The translations under genes and the position numbers were made by a program. The notes beneath the pieces are model-generated. The model did not search any database, was not told where the DNA came from, and worked only from the letters and a program-made list of their open reading frames with translations. Shown here in pieces: positions 16,644 to 25,150 of a stretch of DNA of 64,000 bases (positions are counted from its first letter, which is position 1; every line of letters starts with the position of its first letter). Source of the stretch: Amycolatopsis sp. NBRC 101858 (GTDB taxonomy: Bacteria; Actinomycetota; Actinomycetes; Mycobacteriales; Pseudonocardiaceae); the NCBI RefSeq assembly GCF_030269325.1, contig NZ_BSTD01000009.1, positions 310,001 through 374,000 on the forward strand. Reading direction: 5' to 3'.

Positions 16644-17626
16644 AGGAACACCGCCAATCCGGCGATCACGCCGGCCGCCAGGACAACGGCCGCCAGGAAC
16701 AGCAAGGCTGCCTTCGAAACGGAGCCGGGCGGCCGCACCGCCACCGGGCCGGGTGCCCCACGCCGGTCGGTGCTGATGCGGTCGAAGATCAGCCGTCCCT
16801 CGCGAAACGCCTCGTCCGGGCTCGTCGTGGGCACCGAAGGCGCCGGCGCATGCAGTTTCTGCAGCAGTTCCGCGGCATGCGGACGCAGTTCGAGGGGTTT
16901 GTCGAAGACGTCGTCCAGGAGCACGCGGAGCCGCTCCGGATCACGGCCGCGATCCAGCGGGACGGCGTCGCTCGACGTCGTGAAGTGCAGGGACCGGATC
17001 AGCTGGCCGGCGGCCCAGAGGTCGTCCCGCACGTCGGCCACGCCCACGCCGGCGGCCTGCTCGGGTGACCGGACCGGTGCCGTGCCGCCGACGACGCGCG
17101 GCTCGCCGGCTCGTCCGGCCGATTCGAAGTCGACGAGCTGCACCTGCCCGTCGGACCAGCGCACGGTGTTGATGCCCACCGCGCCGTGCACGACACCGGC
17201 GACGCCGGTGAGGTGCAGCGCCCGCAGCAATCCGATCTGGAACTGCCGTCTCGCGGCGTCGTCGAAGCGCTTGACGCTCGCCGCCGCCGGATCGCCGAGG
17301 TAGGCGCGCAGGAGCACGAACGGTTCTTCCGTGTCCATGTTGTAGGCGACCAGCTGGGGCAGCTCCGCCGGGTGGCGATCGGCGAACACCTGCGCGATCC
17401 GTGTCCCGGCACGCACTTCGTTGTCGAGCACCTGGTAGAGACGCGGGTGCCGGCTGCCGTCGCCCGGCGACACGAACTTCCGGACGTACAGCTGCTCGTT
17501 CGCCTTCACGAGCTGCTGGCTCAGCACCGATCCGGGGGAGACGAAGTCACTTCCGAACGTCAGGCGGATTTCCCGCAACCGTCCGGTGACGTCGCGGCAC
17601 CGCACGGTCTCCTCGTTGCCGTCCAT
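16640..17626 (-). CDS. Tail-anchored pseudokinase (protein-kinase fold)
   Basis: A 328-residue protein with a Ser/Thr-kinase-like fold that lacks key catalytic residues. A lysine in the expected N-lobe strand (YVRKF) and the APE-like RSPEQ are kept. The HRD motif reads VVHGAVGINTV, with the catalytic Asp replaced by Ala, and DFG reads DFES. A C-terminal membrane helix (AALLFLAAVVLAAGVIAGLA) ends the protein. It is therefore likely a scaffold or nucleotide sensor held at the membrane. Its ATG follows the upstream gene's stop with no gap, and GGAGGT lies in that gene's end. Confidence 0.8.
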   Translation of the reverse strand: MDGNEETVRCRDVTGRLREIRLTFGSDFVSPGSVLSQQLVKANEQLYVRKFVSPGDGSRHPRLYQVLDNEVRAGTRIAQVFADRHPAELPQLVAYNMDTEEPFVLLRAYLGDPAAASVKRFDDAARRQFQIGLLRALHLTGVAGVVHGAVGINTVRWSDGQVQLVDFESAGRAGEPRVVGGTAPVRSPEQAAGVGVADVRDDLWAAGQLIRSLHFTTSSDAVPLDRGRDPERLRVLLDDVFDKPLELRPHAAELLQKLHAPAPSVPTTSPDEAFREGRLIFDRISTDRRGAPGPVAVRPPGSVSKAALLFLAAVVLAAGVIAGLAVFL

Positions 17627-19807
17627 TCAGGACACACCTCCCCATGACTTCCGGACGGACTCGGGTCGCAACGGCAACAGCCGGAGTGCCCCCACCACCT
17701 CACCGCTTTCACTCCAGATGATCCGGGGGTCCGTCGTGACCGGCCGGGCATTTCCCTGTTCCTCCAGCACCCGCCGCAGCTGGGCGGGCGCGAAGCGGAT
17801 CAGCTCCGGGTCGTTCACCGTGCGGAGGAACCGGAGCTGGGCACTGCGGCACAGCTGCATCAGGACGGCATCGGCGCCGGTGCGCAGAACGGCCGGGGAC
17901 TCCGCCGACTCCGCCCAGACCCGTGCCGTGAGCGCGTCCCGCGGCCGCCGGTCGCGGCCGAATTCCGGCGCCGCGAGCAGCCCTCGCTGCCGCACGTGGG
18001 TGTCGTACCGGTGCAGCAGGCGATCGAGTCCCTTCGAGAGCACTCCCGGCGTGACGTCCCGTCCGCTTTCGGTGGCCGGCCACACGGGTTCCAAGGCCGC
18101 CACGGCCAGGTCGGCCAGGTCGCCCCGGACGACGTCGTACAGCTCGGGTGGCACCGAGTGCCGCGCTTCGCCGCCGGAGTCGTCCGACACCACCGCAAAA
18201 AGCCGCTCCCGGGACCGTTCCAGCTCCTGGGCGACCTCTTCGAGGCTCACCGCCACTTCGGTCGCCGCCGTGGCGATCGCGCTGTGCCGTCGCATCGGCA
18301 CCCATTCCCGGCCGACGGCTTCCTCGGTCAGTCCGGTCAGCCCGGACATCGTCTCGAGCAAGGCCGCCGCGGGCACCGCTGCCTGCCAGCGGCGCACAGC
18401 CGAGCGCCAGCTGAGAACGACGACACACGCACTGAGGACGACGACCACGAGGCTCACCGACTGCGCCACCAACCGGGGCACCAGCGTGGAAAGTGCCGCC
18501 ACTTCGCCGGCGAGCCGGGCACCCACCCCGGCGACGGCCGCGATCGCGTAGCCCAGCAAGGCAGGCAACGCCGTGGCCGGGAACCCTCGCTCGCCCGTGG
18601 GCACGGGACTGCGGCTCAGGAGCAGCCAGCCGGCGCCGAACCAGCCGGCGGCCAGCAACCCGCCGGCCACCCAGCCGGTCGGGCCCGGACCAAGCAGGAC
18701 GGTGAGGGCCAGGCAGCTGACGAAAATCCAGGGAATCGCCGCCAAGGACAACGGCCACCTGCTGAACGGGGGCATGGCCAGCGCCAGCACGGGGTGGTTG
18801 CGCACCTTGTCCAACGTGGCCGCGCACCCCTGCGGTGCCGCCGCGGCGGCGGCCATCCGCAGCTCCAGGGCCAACCCCGGCAGCGACGCCCCGGCTCCGA
18901 TGCGGCGGTCGACGTGATCGCGCAACGCCGTCACGACCGCCCGGCCGTTCGCCTCCACCGGTGCGGGTACACCGAGTTCGAGGACGTCGTCGACCAGGGG
19001 ATGCCCGGTCTCGAGGTGGCCGTCGACGCGGTTGAGCACCTCGGTGAGGTACAGGCGGTAGTTCTCGGCGGCCGCACTCGCCCGCGCGAAGTGCTCACCC
19101 AGCCGGGCCGTGGGACGCTGGGCGCCGAAAACCGCCTGTGCCGTACCCAGCCGGACGGCCAGCTCACTGGTCCGGCGCACCCAGCGGGCGGCTTCGGTCC
19201 CCGCGGCCCGCACCGGATCGGTCAGCACTCCTCGCTCGGGCAGGCGCTCGCCGCCCACACCTCGCAGGTCCGGCACCCCGGCCGGGGACGCCGCCGGCTC
19301 GAGCACCCCGAGCCCGCGGACCACGGCGTCCCGGGCCTCCGCGAGTTCCCGCCCGGACGGCCCTACCGGGACGACCCGCACTCCGGGACTGGTCGCCGGG
19401 CCGGTCCGCTCGGCTGCGGCGACCACCTGGTCGAAGACCTCGGGGACGCGCAGCGCCGCGATGAGGCTGTCGAGCGAATCCGTCCCGGCCGCGGCCGGGC
19501 GCGGTGCCTCGCTGCCCGGTGCCCACTCGACCCCCCGGGTGTCCCCGGCCCACAGGATCGCGGCGTACGTCAGCGCGGCCGGCACGTCCAGCACCGCACC
19601 GTCGTGCGGACCTCCGGTGGCCGTGCTTTCCCCGACGACCACGCACACGATCCCGGTCACCATTTCTTCGCCGGTGAGCGCCAGGTAGGTTTCCGCGTGC
19701 TCGACGAGCGCGTCCGCGTCGTCGAGCACCAGGATCCGGCCCGCGGGCTCGAAGGGACAGCGCTCGCCCGCGCGCAGGTCGACCAGAACCACTTCCGTCA
19801 TGTCCAT
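17627..19807 (-). CDS. Large polytopic membrane protein of the tubulin/GTPase system
   Basis: A 726-residue protein I cannot assign to a family. The first about 345 residues are soluble; the opening LVDLRAGERCPFEPAGRILVLDD and GIVCVVVGES strands suggest an alpha/beta domain. Four or five membrane helices lie between about 350 and 465 (for example WVAGGLLAAGWFGAGWLLL and SLVVVVLSACVVVLSW). The last about 260 residues are soluble and mostly helical. Start ATG 19807 has GAGGAA six bases upstream, with a second ATG two codons later; it lies 10 bp after the tubulin-like gene. Confidence 0.78.
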   Translation of the reverse strand: MDMTEVVLVDLRAGERCPFEPAGRILVLDDADALVEHAETYLALTGEEMVTGIVCVVVGESTATGGPHDGAVLDVPAALTYAAILWAGDTRGVEWAPGSEAPRPAAAGTDSLDSLIAALRVPEVFDQVVAAAERTGPATSPGVRVVPVGPSGRELAEARDAVVRGLGVLEPAASPAGVPDLRGVGGERLPERGVLTDPVRAAGTEAARWVRRTSELAVRLGTAQAVFGAQRPTARLGEHFARASAAAENYRLYLTEVLNRVDGHLETGHPLVDDVLELGVPAPVEANGRAVVTALRDHVDRRIGAGASLPGLALELRMAAAAAAPQGCAATLDKVRNHPVLALAMPPFSRWPLSLAAIPWIFVSCLALTVLLGPGPTGWVAGGLLAAGWFGAGWLLLSRSPVPTGERGFPATALPALLGYAIAAVAGVGARLAGEVAALSTLVPRLVAQSVSLVVVVLSACVVVLSWRSAVRRWQAAVPAAALLETMSGLTGLTEEAVGREWVPMRRHSAIATAATEVAVSLEEVAQELERSRERLFAVVSDDSGGEARHSVPPELYDVVRGDLADLAVAALEPVWPATESGRDVTPGVLSKGLDRLLHRYDTHVRQRGLLAAPEFGRDRRPRDALTARVWAESAESPAVLRTGADAVLMQLCRSAQLRFLRTVNDPELIRFAPAQLRRVLEEQGNARPVTTDPRIIWSESGEVVGALRLLPLRPESVRKSWGGVS

Positions 19808-19817
19808 CCGGGATTCC

Positions 19818-22800
19818 TCATTCCCCCAGGCCGTGGGTGATCTCGATCTGCTCGCGCAGATCCACCAGGCTCTTCGTCGTCGCACCGACCTGCAGCCGCA
19901 GTGCGGCAGGCAGGGAACGGGACCAGAACTGCTGCACCACCGCCAGCTGCGGATCCTTCTGGAGCACCCGGTTCTGTTCGGCCTGCTTCACCTTCAGCAG
20001 TTCGGACTCGGCGAGGTCGACCAGCGTGGTGAACTCCGCCGCCGGCGGCATCGGCGCCCGGCCGGCATCGAGCGGCACGGAGGACATCAGCCGAGCCGCG
20101 AGGCTGCGCCGGGTGGGGTTGTCGTCGGTCAGGATCCAGTTTTCGTAGGCCTGCAGGACACTGGCCCACGACGAGAGCGCGCCCAGCGCGCTCAGTTCCA
20201 GCTTCATCGCCACCGACTCGCGACTTCCCAGCTCGACCGTGATGGACTTGGGGCTGGCGAGGTCGCCGGACACGATGACCTTCCCGTCCCAGGCCGCGCA
20301 CAGCAGGCGGTGCAGGACGTGGGCGCGGTCCTGCTCGCCGATCAGGAGGTACCCCGCGTCCTGGCTCAGGCGACGACGCCACGGAAGGCTGTCCTGGGGA
20401 TGCGGCCGGTGCTGCGCTTCCGCCCACAGCTTGACGACGCGACGCAGCTCGGGCACCTCGGTCACCCCCATGGAGCTGCGGTTCAGCACGACGACGATGG
20501 CGTCCGCCTGGACGGCCCGGAACTCGGGCTCGCCGATCATGTCGATCGGCAGCGAGACCTCCCGGCGCAGGAACCGCTCGATGTCGTGGTTCTCCTGCGC
20601 CGCCGGATAGGTGAACAGCGCCTTGAGCGGCGCGTTCCCGTCGGGGGCGAACCCTCCTGGGACCAGTTCGGCCAGCTTCTGCCGGAACCGGTCGAGATCG
20701 GCCTCGGTGAGGCTGTCGTCCCGGCGCCGCACCGCGTTGGCGAGCAGGTCCTCCATGCGCGGGACCAGCGCGGGACGGGTCCGATCGGACGGCCGCAGCT
20801 GTTCGGACACCGCTTCCTTGATCCGCTGGCGGACGTAGGCGACCGCGTCCTCGGGCTCCTGCCTGCCCTTGGCGTAGGCCGCGGCCCAGCCGTCCTGTCC
20901 GAGCAGGAGGTTCAGCAGATCGCCTTCGTGCGCGTTCGGCCCGAGGTGCTGGCTGTATTCCTCCTTCAGCCGGTCGAGAACAGACTCGTAGAAACCCTCG
21001 AGACCGTGGTCTTCGGGTGGCAGGAGGTAGGCGACGCCGACCCGGGGCTTGTAGAGGTCCTTGGCCCGCTGGTCGAAGGAGCGGGGCTCGTTGCGCGCGT
21101 AGGCGACGAACCGTTCGTGGATCGCGCTGAACTCCTCCACGAAGGCCTGCCACGGGCGCGTCCACATCCGCCGGCTCTCGTTCCACGCCGCGTTCCAGAT
21201 CCGCCGGGTCTGCCAGGCGTACCAGATGTCCTGCTGCCGGATGACGGCCTGCACCGGCTCGTCGGCGATCCGGAGCCGCTGGGTGAGCTTCCTCGGCAGG
21301 TTCTGCGGCAGCGGCGGGGCGGCCGCGTGGAGCCCGGGCGGCGCGGGTGGCGGCGAACACCAGTTTTCGAGCAGGGAACGGAACCCGCTGCGGTCGAGCG
21401 GGTCGGTCAGGTCGCGGTGGCCGAACACGGCCCGCTGGAGCCGGAACAGGTCGAGGTCGCGCAACAGCACTTCGGCGGCCTTCGCCGGCATGAAGCTCTG
21501 GGCCAGCGTCGCGACCGGGCCGGCGAGCGTGTCCGGGCCGCGTTCGATGTTGACGCCCATGGCGTTCGCCCGCTCGGTCAACGCGGCGAGGACCGGTCCG
21601 TACCCCACCGGGCTGCCCTGCGGCGGGATGCGCGCCGGGCTGGCCTCGAGGATCCGGTCCAGGCCCGAAGCGGTGACGAACTGGCGGATGTGGCTTCGGT
21701 TCGACTCGGCGGCACCGGGTGGGACGAGCAGCTCGTTGACCGCGTTGGCGAGCAGGTGCGAGCTGACGGCTTCGGTGAGCTCCAGCAAGGGGGTGGTGAG
21801 CGCGGCCACCGCGCTGGTCGTCACCCCACGCCGGCCCACTCCCGTCTCCGCGGTGGCGTGGCGGTCCACCTTGCTGTTGATGAACCCGTCGGCAAAGCTC
21901 TGGTACGGCCGGTTGGCCCCTTCGTCCTCGTCGCCCTGCTCGGTCGGTCCCGCTCCGACCAGCGACGTCATCAGCGAGACCATCGACCGGTTGAGGTCGT
22001 CGCGGCGGACCCCGCCGACCGGGCGCCCGAAGAGGAACGCGGTCTGGATCGTGTTCGGCAGCAGCTGGACCTGTTCCAGCTGGGGATACCGCACGGCGAC
22101 GGCACCATGGGTTCCGTGCGCGTCCAGTTCGTCCGGCGACCCCTGGGCGTTCTGGTCGTCGATCAGGCGGAACAGGTCCACCAGCGCGGAGCCGGCGTTC
22201 AGCTCCGCGGGCCTGCCGCCTCCCTGACCGTCGTCGAACGCCGACGGCATGAGGACGAGCGGATAGATCTCGGCTTGCTTCCCGCCCCGCTGCATCAGGT
22301 CGCCGATCAAGTGCAGGTAGTCGTAGTAGATTCCGCTGCCGGTCCCGCCGGCGACCGAGAACACGACGAACACGGTGACGGTGTCGACCCGCTGCGTGCG
22401 CTTGCCACTCACGACGAACAGGTCCCCGGCCGATTCGTTGATGTCGGCGATGGCCTGCTTGACCCCGAGCAGGGCGGTGTCCGGGTTGCGGCGGATCGTC
22501 TCGAACAGCACGCCCCGACCGACCGTCGGCAGCTGACCGGCCCCGCGGACCAGCGGGCCGATCCGCGGGTCGCTCTCCTTGGCCGGGAGCCAGCTGATGG
22601 TCTCTTCGTCGGTGTTGATCCGCAGGCTCTGCGCCACATCGGCCGAGTTGGCGAGGCGGGCGGGCACGAGATCGGTGATGAGGTGCATGGTCTTCTGCGC
22701 GGCGGGATCGTGCTCGCGGCCCGGCACGACCTCCCGGCGCACGCGCTGCAGTTCGTTGGTGCTGAGGTCGGCGTACACGAACTGCAGGCACGACGGCAGC

Positions 22801-22955
22801 TGGTACGGGAGGAAGTTCGGGTTCTGGACGTCGCCGAGCAAGCGGGTGCCGTCCGGACCGCACAGTTCCTCGCGCAAGCGCTTCTCGAGCTCCGCACCGA
22901 CCTTGCAGCCGGTTCCGCCGAGCCCGACGAACATCATCGGCTGGTAGATCCTCAT
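19818..22955 (-). CDS. Tubulin/FtsZ-like GTPase of the multi-gene system
   Basis: A 1045-residue protein with a tubulin-like N-terminal domain (Tubulin_2 type). The nucleotide-binding T1 loop is FVGLGGTGCKVGAEL (residues 9-23) and the tubulin signature is SVAGGTGSGIYYDYL (about residues 198-212). It is far larger than FtsZ or TubZ; the C-terminal about 600 residues are predicted mostly helical and carry no motif I know. No membrane segment. Such proteins may polymerise with GTP and in actinobacteria are found beside vWA and GTPase genes. ATG 22955 follows AGGGGAA; a 106-bp gap separates it from the upstream membrane gene, the largest gap in the operon and a possible internal promoter. Confidence 0.85.
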   Translation of the reverse strand: MRIYQPMMFVGLGGTGCKVGAELEKRLREELCGPDGTRLLGDVQNPNFLPYQLPSCLQFVYADLSTNELQRVRREVVPGREHDPAAQKTMHLITDLVPARLANSADVAQSLRINTDEETISWLPAKESDPRIGPLVRGAGQLPTVGRGVLFETIRRNPDTALLGVKQAIADINESAGDLFVVSGKRTQRVDTVTVFVVFSVAGGTGSGIYYDYLHLIGDLMQRGGKQAEIYPLVLMPSAFDDGQGGGRPAELNAGSALVDLFRLIDDQNAQGSPDELDAHGTHGAVAVRYPQLEQVQLLPNTIQTAFLFGRPVGGVRRDDLNRSMVSLMTSLVGAGPTEQGDEDEGANRPYQSFADGFINSKVDRHATAETGVGRRGVTTSAVAALTTPLLELTEAVSSHLLANAVNELLVPPGAAESNRSHIRQFVTASGLDRILEASPARIPPQGSPVGYGPVLAALTERANAMGVNIERGPDTLAGPVATLAQSFMPAKAAEVLLRDLDLFRLQRAVFGHRDLTDPLDRSGFRSLLENWCSPPPAPPGLHAAAPPLPQNLPRKLTQRLRIADEPVQAVIRQQDIWYAWQTRRIWNAAWNESRRMWTRPWQAFVEEFSAIHERFVAYARNEPRSFDQRAKDLYKPRVGVAYLLPPEDHGLEGFYESVLDRLKEEYSQHLGPNAHEGDLLNLLLGQDGWAAAYAKGRQEPEDAVAYVRQRIKEAVSEQLRPSDRTRPALVPRMEDLLANAVRRRDDSLTEADLDRFRQKLAELVPGGFAPDGNAPLKALFTYPAAQENHDIERFLRREVSLPIDMIGEPEFRAVQADAIVVVLNRSSMGVTEVPELRRVVKLWAEAQHRPHPQDSLPWRRRLSQDAGYLLIGEQDRAHVLHRLLCAAWDGKVIVSGDLASPKSITVELGSRESVAMKLELSALGALSSWASVLQAYENWILTDDNPTRRSLAARLMSSVPLDAGRAPMPPAAEFTTLVDLAESELLKVKQAEQNRVLQKDPQLAVVQQFWSRSLPAALRLQVGATTKSLVDLREQIEITHGLGE

Positions 22956-23061
22956 CGTGTGTTCCCCTGTTCAACGGGCCGGTCGACGGCACGACCGGCG
23001 GATGTCTTCGGCGCCCCTGCACGCTCGGGAGTGGCTCCTCCGCGTGCCCGGCCGGTCCTGT

Positions 23062-24093
23062 TCACGAGTCCTCCTCCGGCGGTTTCTTCACGCCGCGAAC
23101 GCGCTCCAGCAGCTGCTCGACCTTGGCCAAGGCGTCCACCGCGGACATGAGGTCTTCGTAGAGCCCTGGATCACCGCCCGCGTCACGGTTCGACGTCGCC
23201 GCGAACGCCCGCATCCCCAGCGCCCGGCGCAGTTCCAGGCCCTCGGCGCCGAGGGGCTGGATGTAGGCGGTCAGCGAATGCATCGCGATGGCGAGTTCAC
23301 CCGCCCACCGCGCCGAAGCACGGTGTCTCGACGACTCGCGCATGAGGTACGCGGCCAGCGCGGCGAGCGGGACCGTCGCGGAGAGCCGGAGGACTTCGGA
23401 GCCGAGGGTGAACTCGGTGCTGAGGAAGTTGAGCACGATGAACCCCGCGGCCACGGTGACCAGGAGCGCGACGACCGCCACGCGCAGCCGGTCCGCTTTC
23501 CGCGCCTCTTCGTCGGCGTGGTCCGAGTAGTGCCGTCCCACGCTCGTGGCGCCGACGGCGCCGGCCGCTTCCCTTGCCACGTCCAGTGCGTGCGCCGTCT
23601 CGTCGAGGAGCCACCGCGCCTTGAGCTGCCGGCGGATCTCGGCCACTGCCGCCTTGGCGACGGCGCGGTTGGCCGGGTCCTCCTTGTCCTTGACGAGCGG
23701 GTCGTCCAGCATCTCGGCGAAGAGATCCACAGTGGACTCCGCCACCGTCCGCAGCTTCCGGGCCTGCTCCGCCAGCCGGTCCAGCACCTTGCGCTGCCGG
23801 TCCGGGCCCGCCTTGCCGACCGCGAGCAGGCAGCTCCGGAACTCCTCGAACGACCGCTGGATCGTCCCGATCGATTCGCCGAAGCCCGGGTCCGACCGGA
23901 GCCGCCCCTCGATCACGTGGCCGGCGCCGTCCTTCAGGACGTGGCAGACCACGAATTCGGCGATCAGCTTGGCGTCGTCGATCGCACTTTGCACCGTCTT
24001 GTCCTTGGGTGCGCGCCACTCCGCGTTCACCGACGTGTGGAACTGCTCCACCGCGGCGCGCAAGTCCTGGAACGCCTGCTCGTCGACCGTCAC
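23062..24093 (-). CDS. Two-helix membrane protein of the system, unknown function
   Basis: A 343-residue protein without a recognised family. The N-terminal about 195 residues are helical and charged, probably coiled-coil. Two membrane helices follow (about 199-219, VALLVTVAAGFIVLNF; about 231-249, SATVPLAALAAYLM), then a helical C-terminal part of about 90 residues. The start is GTG 24093, overlapping the previous stop as GTGA. Reading upstream in the same frame gives only a shadow of the neighbouring gene. The ends probably both face the cytoplasm. Confidence 0.8.
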   Translation of the reverse strand: MTVDEQAFQDLRAAVEQFHTSVNAEWRAPKDKTVQSAIDDAKLIAEFVVCHVLKDGAGHVIEGRLRSDPGFGESIGTIQRSFEEFRSCLLAVGKAGPDRQRKVLDRLAEQARKLRTVAESTVDLFAEMLDDPLVKDKEDPANRAVAKAAVAEIRRQLKARWLLDETAHALDVAREAAGAVGATSVGRHYSDHADEEARKADRLRVAVVALLVTVAAGFIVLNFLSTEFTLGSEVLRLSATVPLAALAAYLMRESSRHRASARWAGELAIAMHSLTAYIQPLGAEGLELRRALGMRAFAATSNRDAGGDPGLYEDLMSAVDALAKVEQLLERVRGVKKPPEEDS

Positions 24094-25139
24094 CGCGCCT
24101 CGTCCTCCGGTTCGGCCGCGGCTCCGTTGCGGCTCTCGACGTACCGGTGCCAAGGAGTTCCCCGCTTGACCGAACCGGCAGCCGTCCCGAAGTCCAGGTC
24201 CCACTGCTTGAGCCGGCGGTGGCCGAAGCGCAGGAGCAGCGCGAGGAGAATCCAGTCCACCACGAAGAATCCGGCGAAGACGCCGACGTAGAGCACGAGG
24301 AACGACGTACCCCGGTCGTTGAAGAACCGGTCCACCGCCGCGCCGGCGGGCTGATCACGGGGCGGGGTCGCGGCGGCCAGCCGGCGGTCGATCTCGGTCA
24401 CCCGCGTCCTGGCCGTGCCCTGCTCCGAACGCACCAGGCCGGCTTCGCGGGTCACCTCCGCCTTCCTGGCCTCCAGCTGCGCCGAGACTTTGTCCAGATC
24501 TCGCTTCACACCGTCCCGGTACTCGACCTTCTTGTAGTAGGCGAGACCACGGCCGGCCACCCTGGTACCGCAGGTGCCGTCGAGCTCGCACAGCACGTCG
24601 TGATCGGCGCGCTGCAGCTCGCTCCCGGTCGCCGTGACCTGCCGGTCGAGCCGCACGGCCTCGGGGTCCCCCGCGGAGTCCGGGATCGGCCGGGCGAGAA
24701 CGGACTGCAGATCGGCGCGTTCGTCCCGCAGCTGCTGGAGATCGCTCGCCGCCGCTGCTCCGGAGGCCGGTACCGAAGTGCCCATGCCGCCGATGAACCA
24801 GAACACCGCAGCGGCCGCGACGACCACCCCTTCGAGCACCGTGAACACGGTTCGCCTGCCCGGAAGCCGCCACCGGCCGGGGTCACCGGCCTTGACCTCG
24901 ATGGTCCACGAGTTGAGGGCGCTCTGGCCGACCACCCAGCCGATCATGAGCGGCAGCGTCAGGAAAACGGGCAGCCGGAAGCCGAACAGGACGGTCGCGG
25001 ATCCGCCGATCGACACGACCAGCGCGAGCACGAACCCGGAGGCGCTCAACCACATCGGCCGCGTCTCGCCGTCCGCAGGGCGCACCTGGGCGGCGGAGTT
25101 CGATCGCCTCGCGCCGAAGGCGTTCCACGGGCTTGCCAT
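24090..25139 (-). CDS. Four-helix membrane protein with external coiled coil (DUF4407-like)
   Basis: A 349-residue protein. Three hydrophobic helices lie near the start (about 31-51, 54-71, 94-115) and one near the end (about 279-302, LVLYVGVFAGFFVVDWILLAL). Between them is a region of about 160 residues with heptad-like charged repeats and a Cys pair in CELDGTCGT, probably outside the membrane. The arrangement recalls DUF4407 proteins, but I cannot confirm the family. It begins 11 bp after the vWA gene with a GAGGA ribosome binding site. Confidence 0.78.
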   Translation of the reverse strand: MASPWNAFGARRSNSAAQVRPADGETRPMWLSASGFVLALVVSIGGSATVLFGFRLPVFLTLPLMIGWVVGQSALNSWTIEVKAGDPGRWRLPGRRTVFTVLEGVVVAAAAVFWFIGGMGTSVPASGAAAASDLQQLRDERADLQSVLARPIPDSAGDPEAVRLDRQVTATGSELQRADHDVLCELDGTCGTRVAGRGLAYYKKVEYRDGVKRDLDKVSAQLEARKAEVTREAGLVRSEQGTARTRVTEIDRRLAAATPPRDQPAGAAVDRFFNDRGTSFLVLYVGVFAGFFVVDWILLALLLRFGHRRLKQWDLDFGTAAGSVKRGTPWHRYVESRNGAAAEPEDEAR

Positions 25140-25150
25140 TCCTCGCGCTC

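Noticed and set aside
19800..23150. A 1116-codon plus-strand frame opposite the tubulin-like gene
   Set aside because: Antisense shadow without motifs; the minus strand has the tubulin signature and a ribosome binding site.
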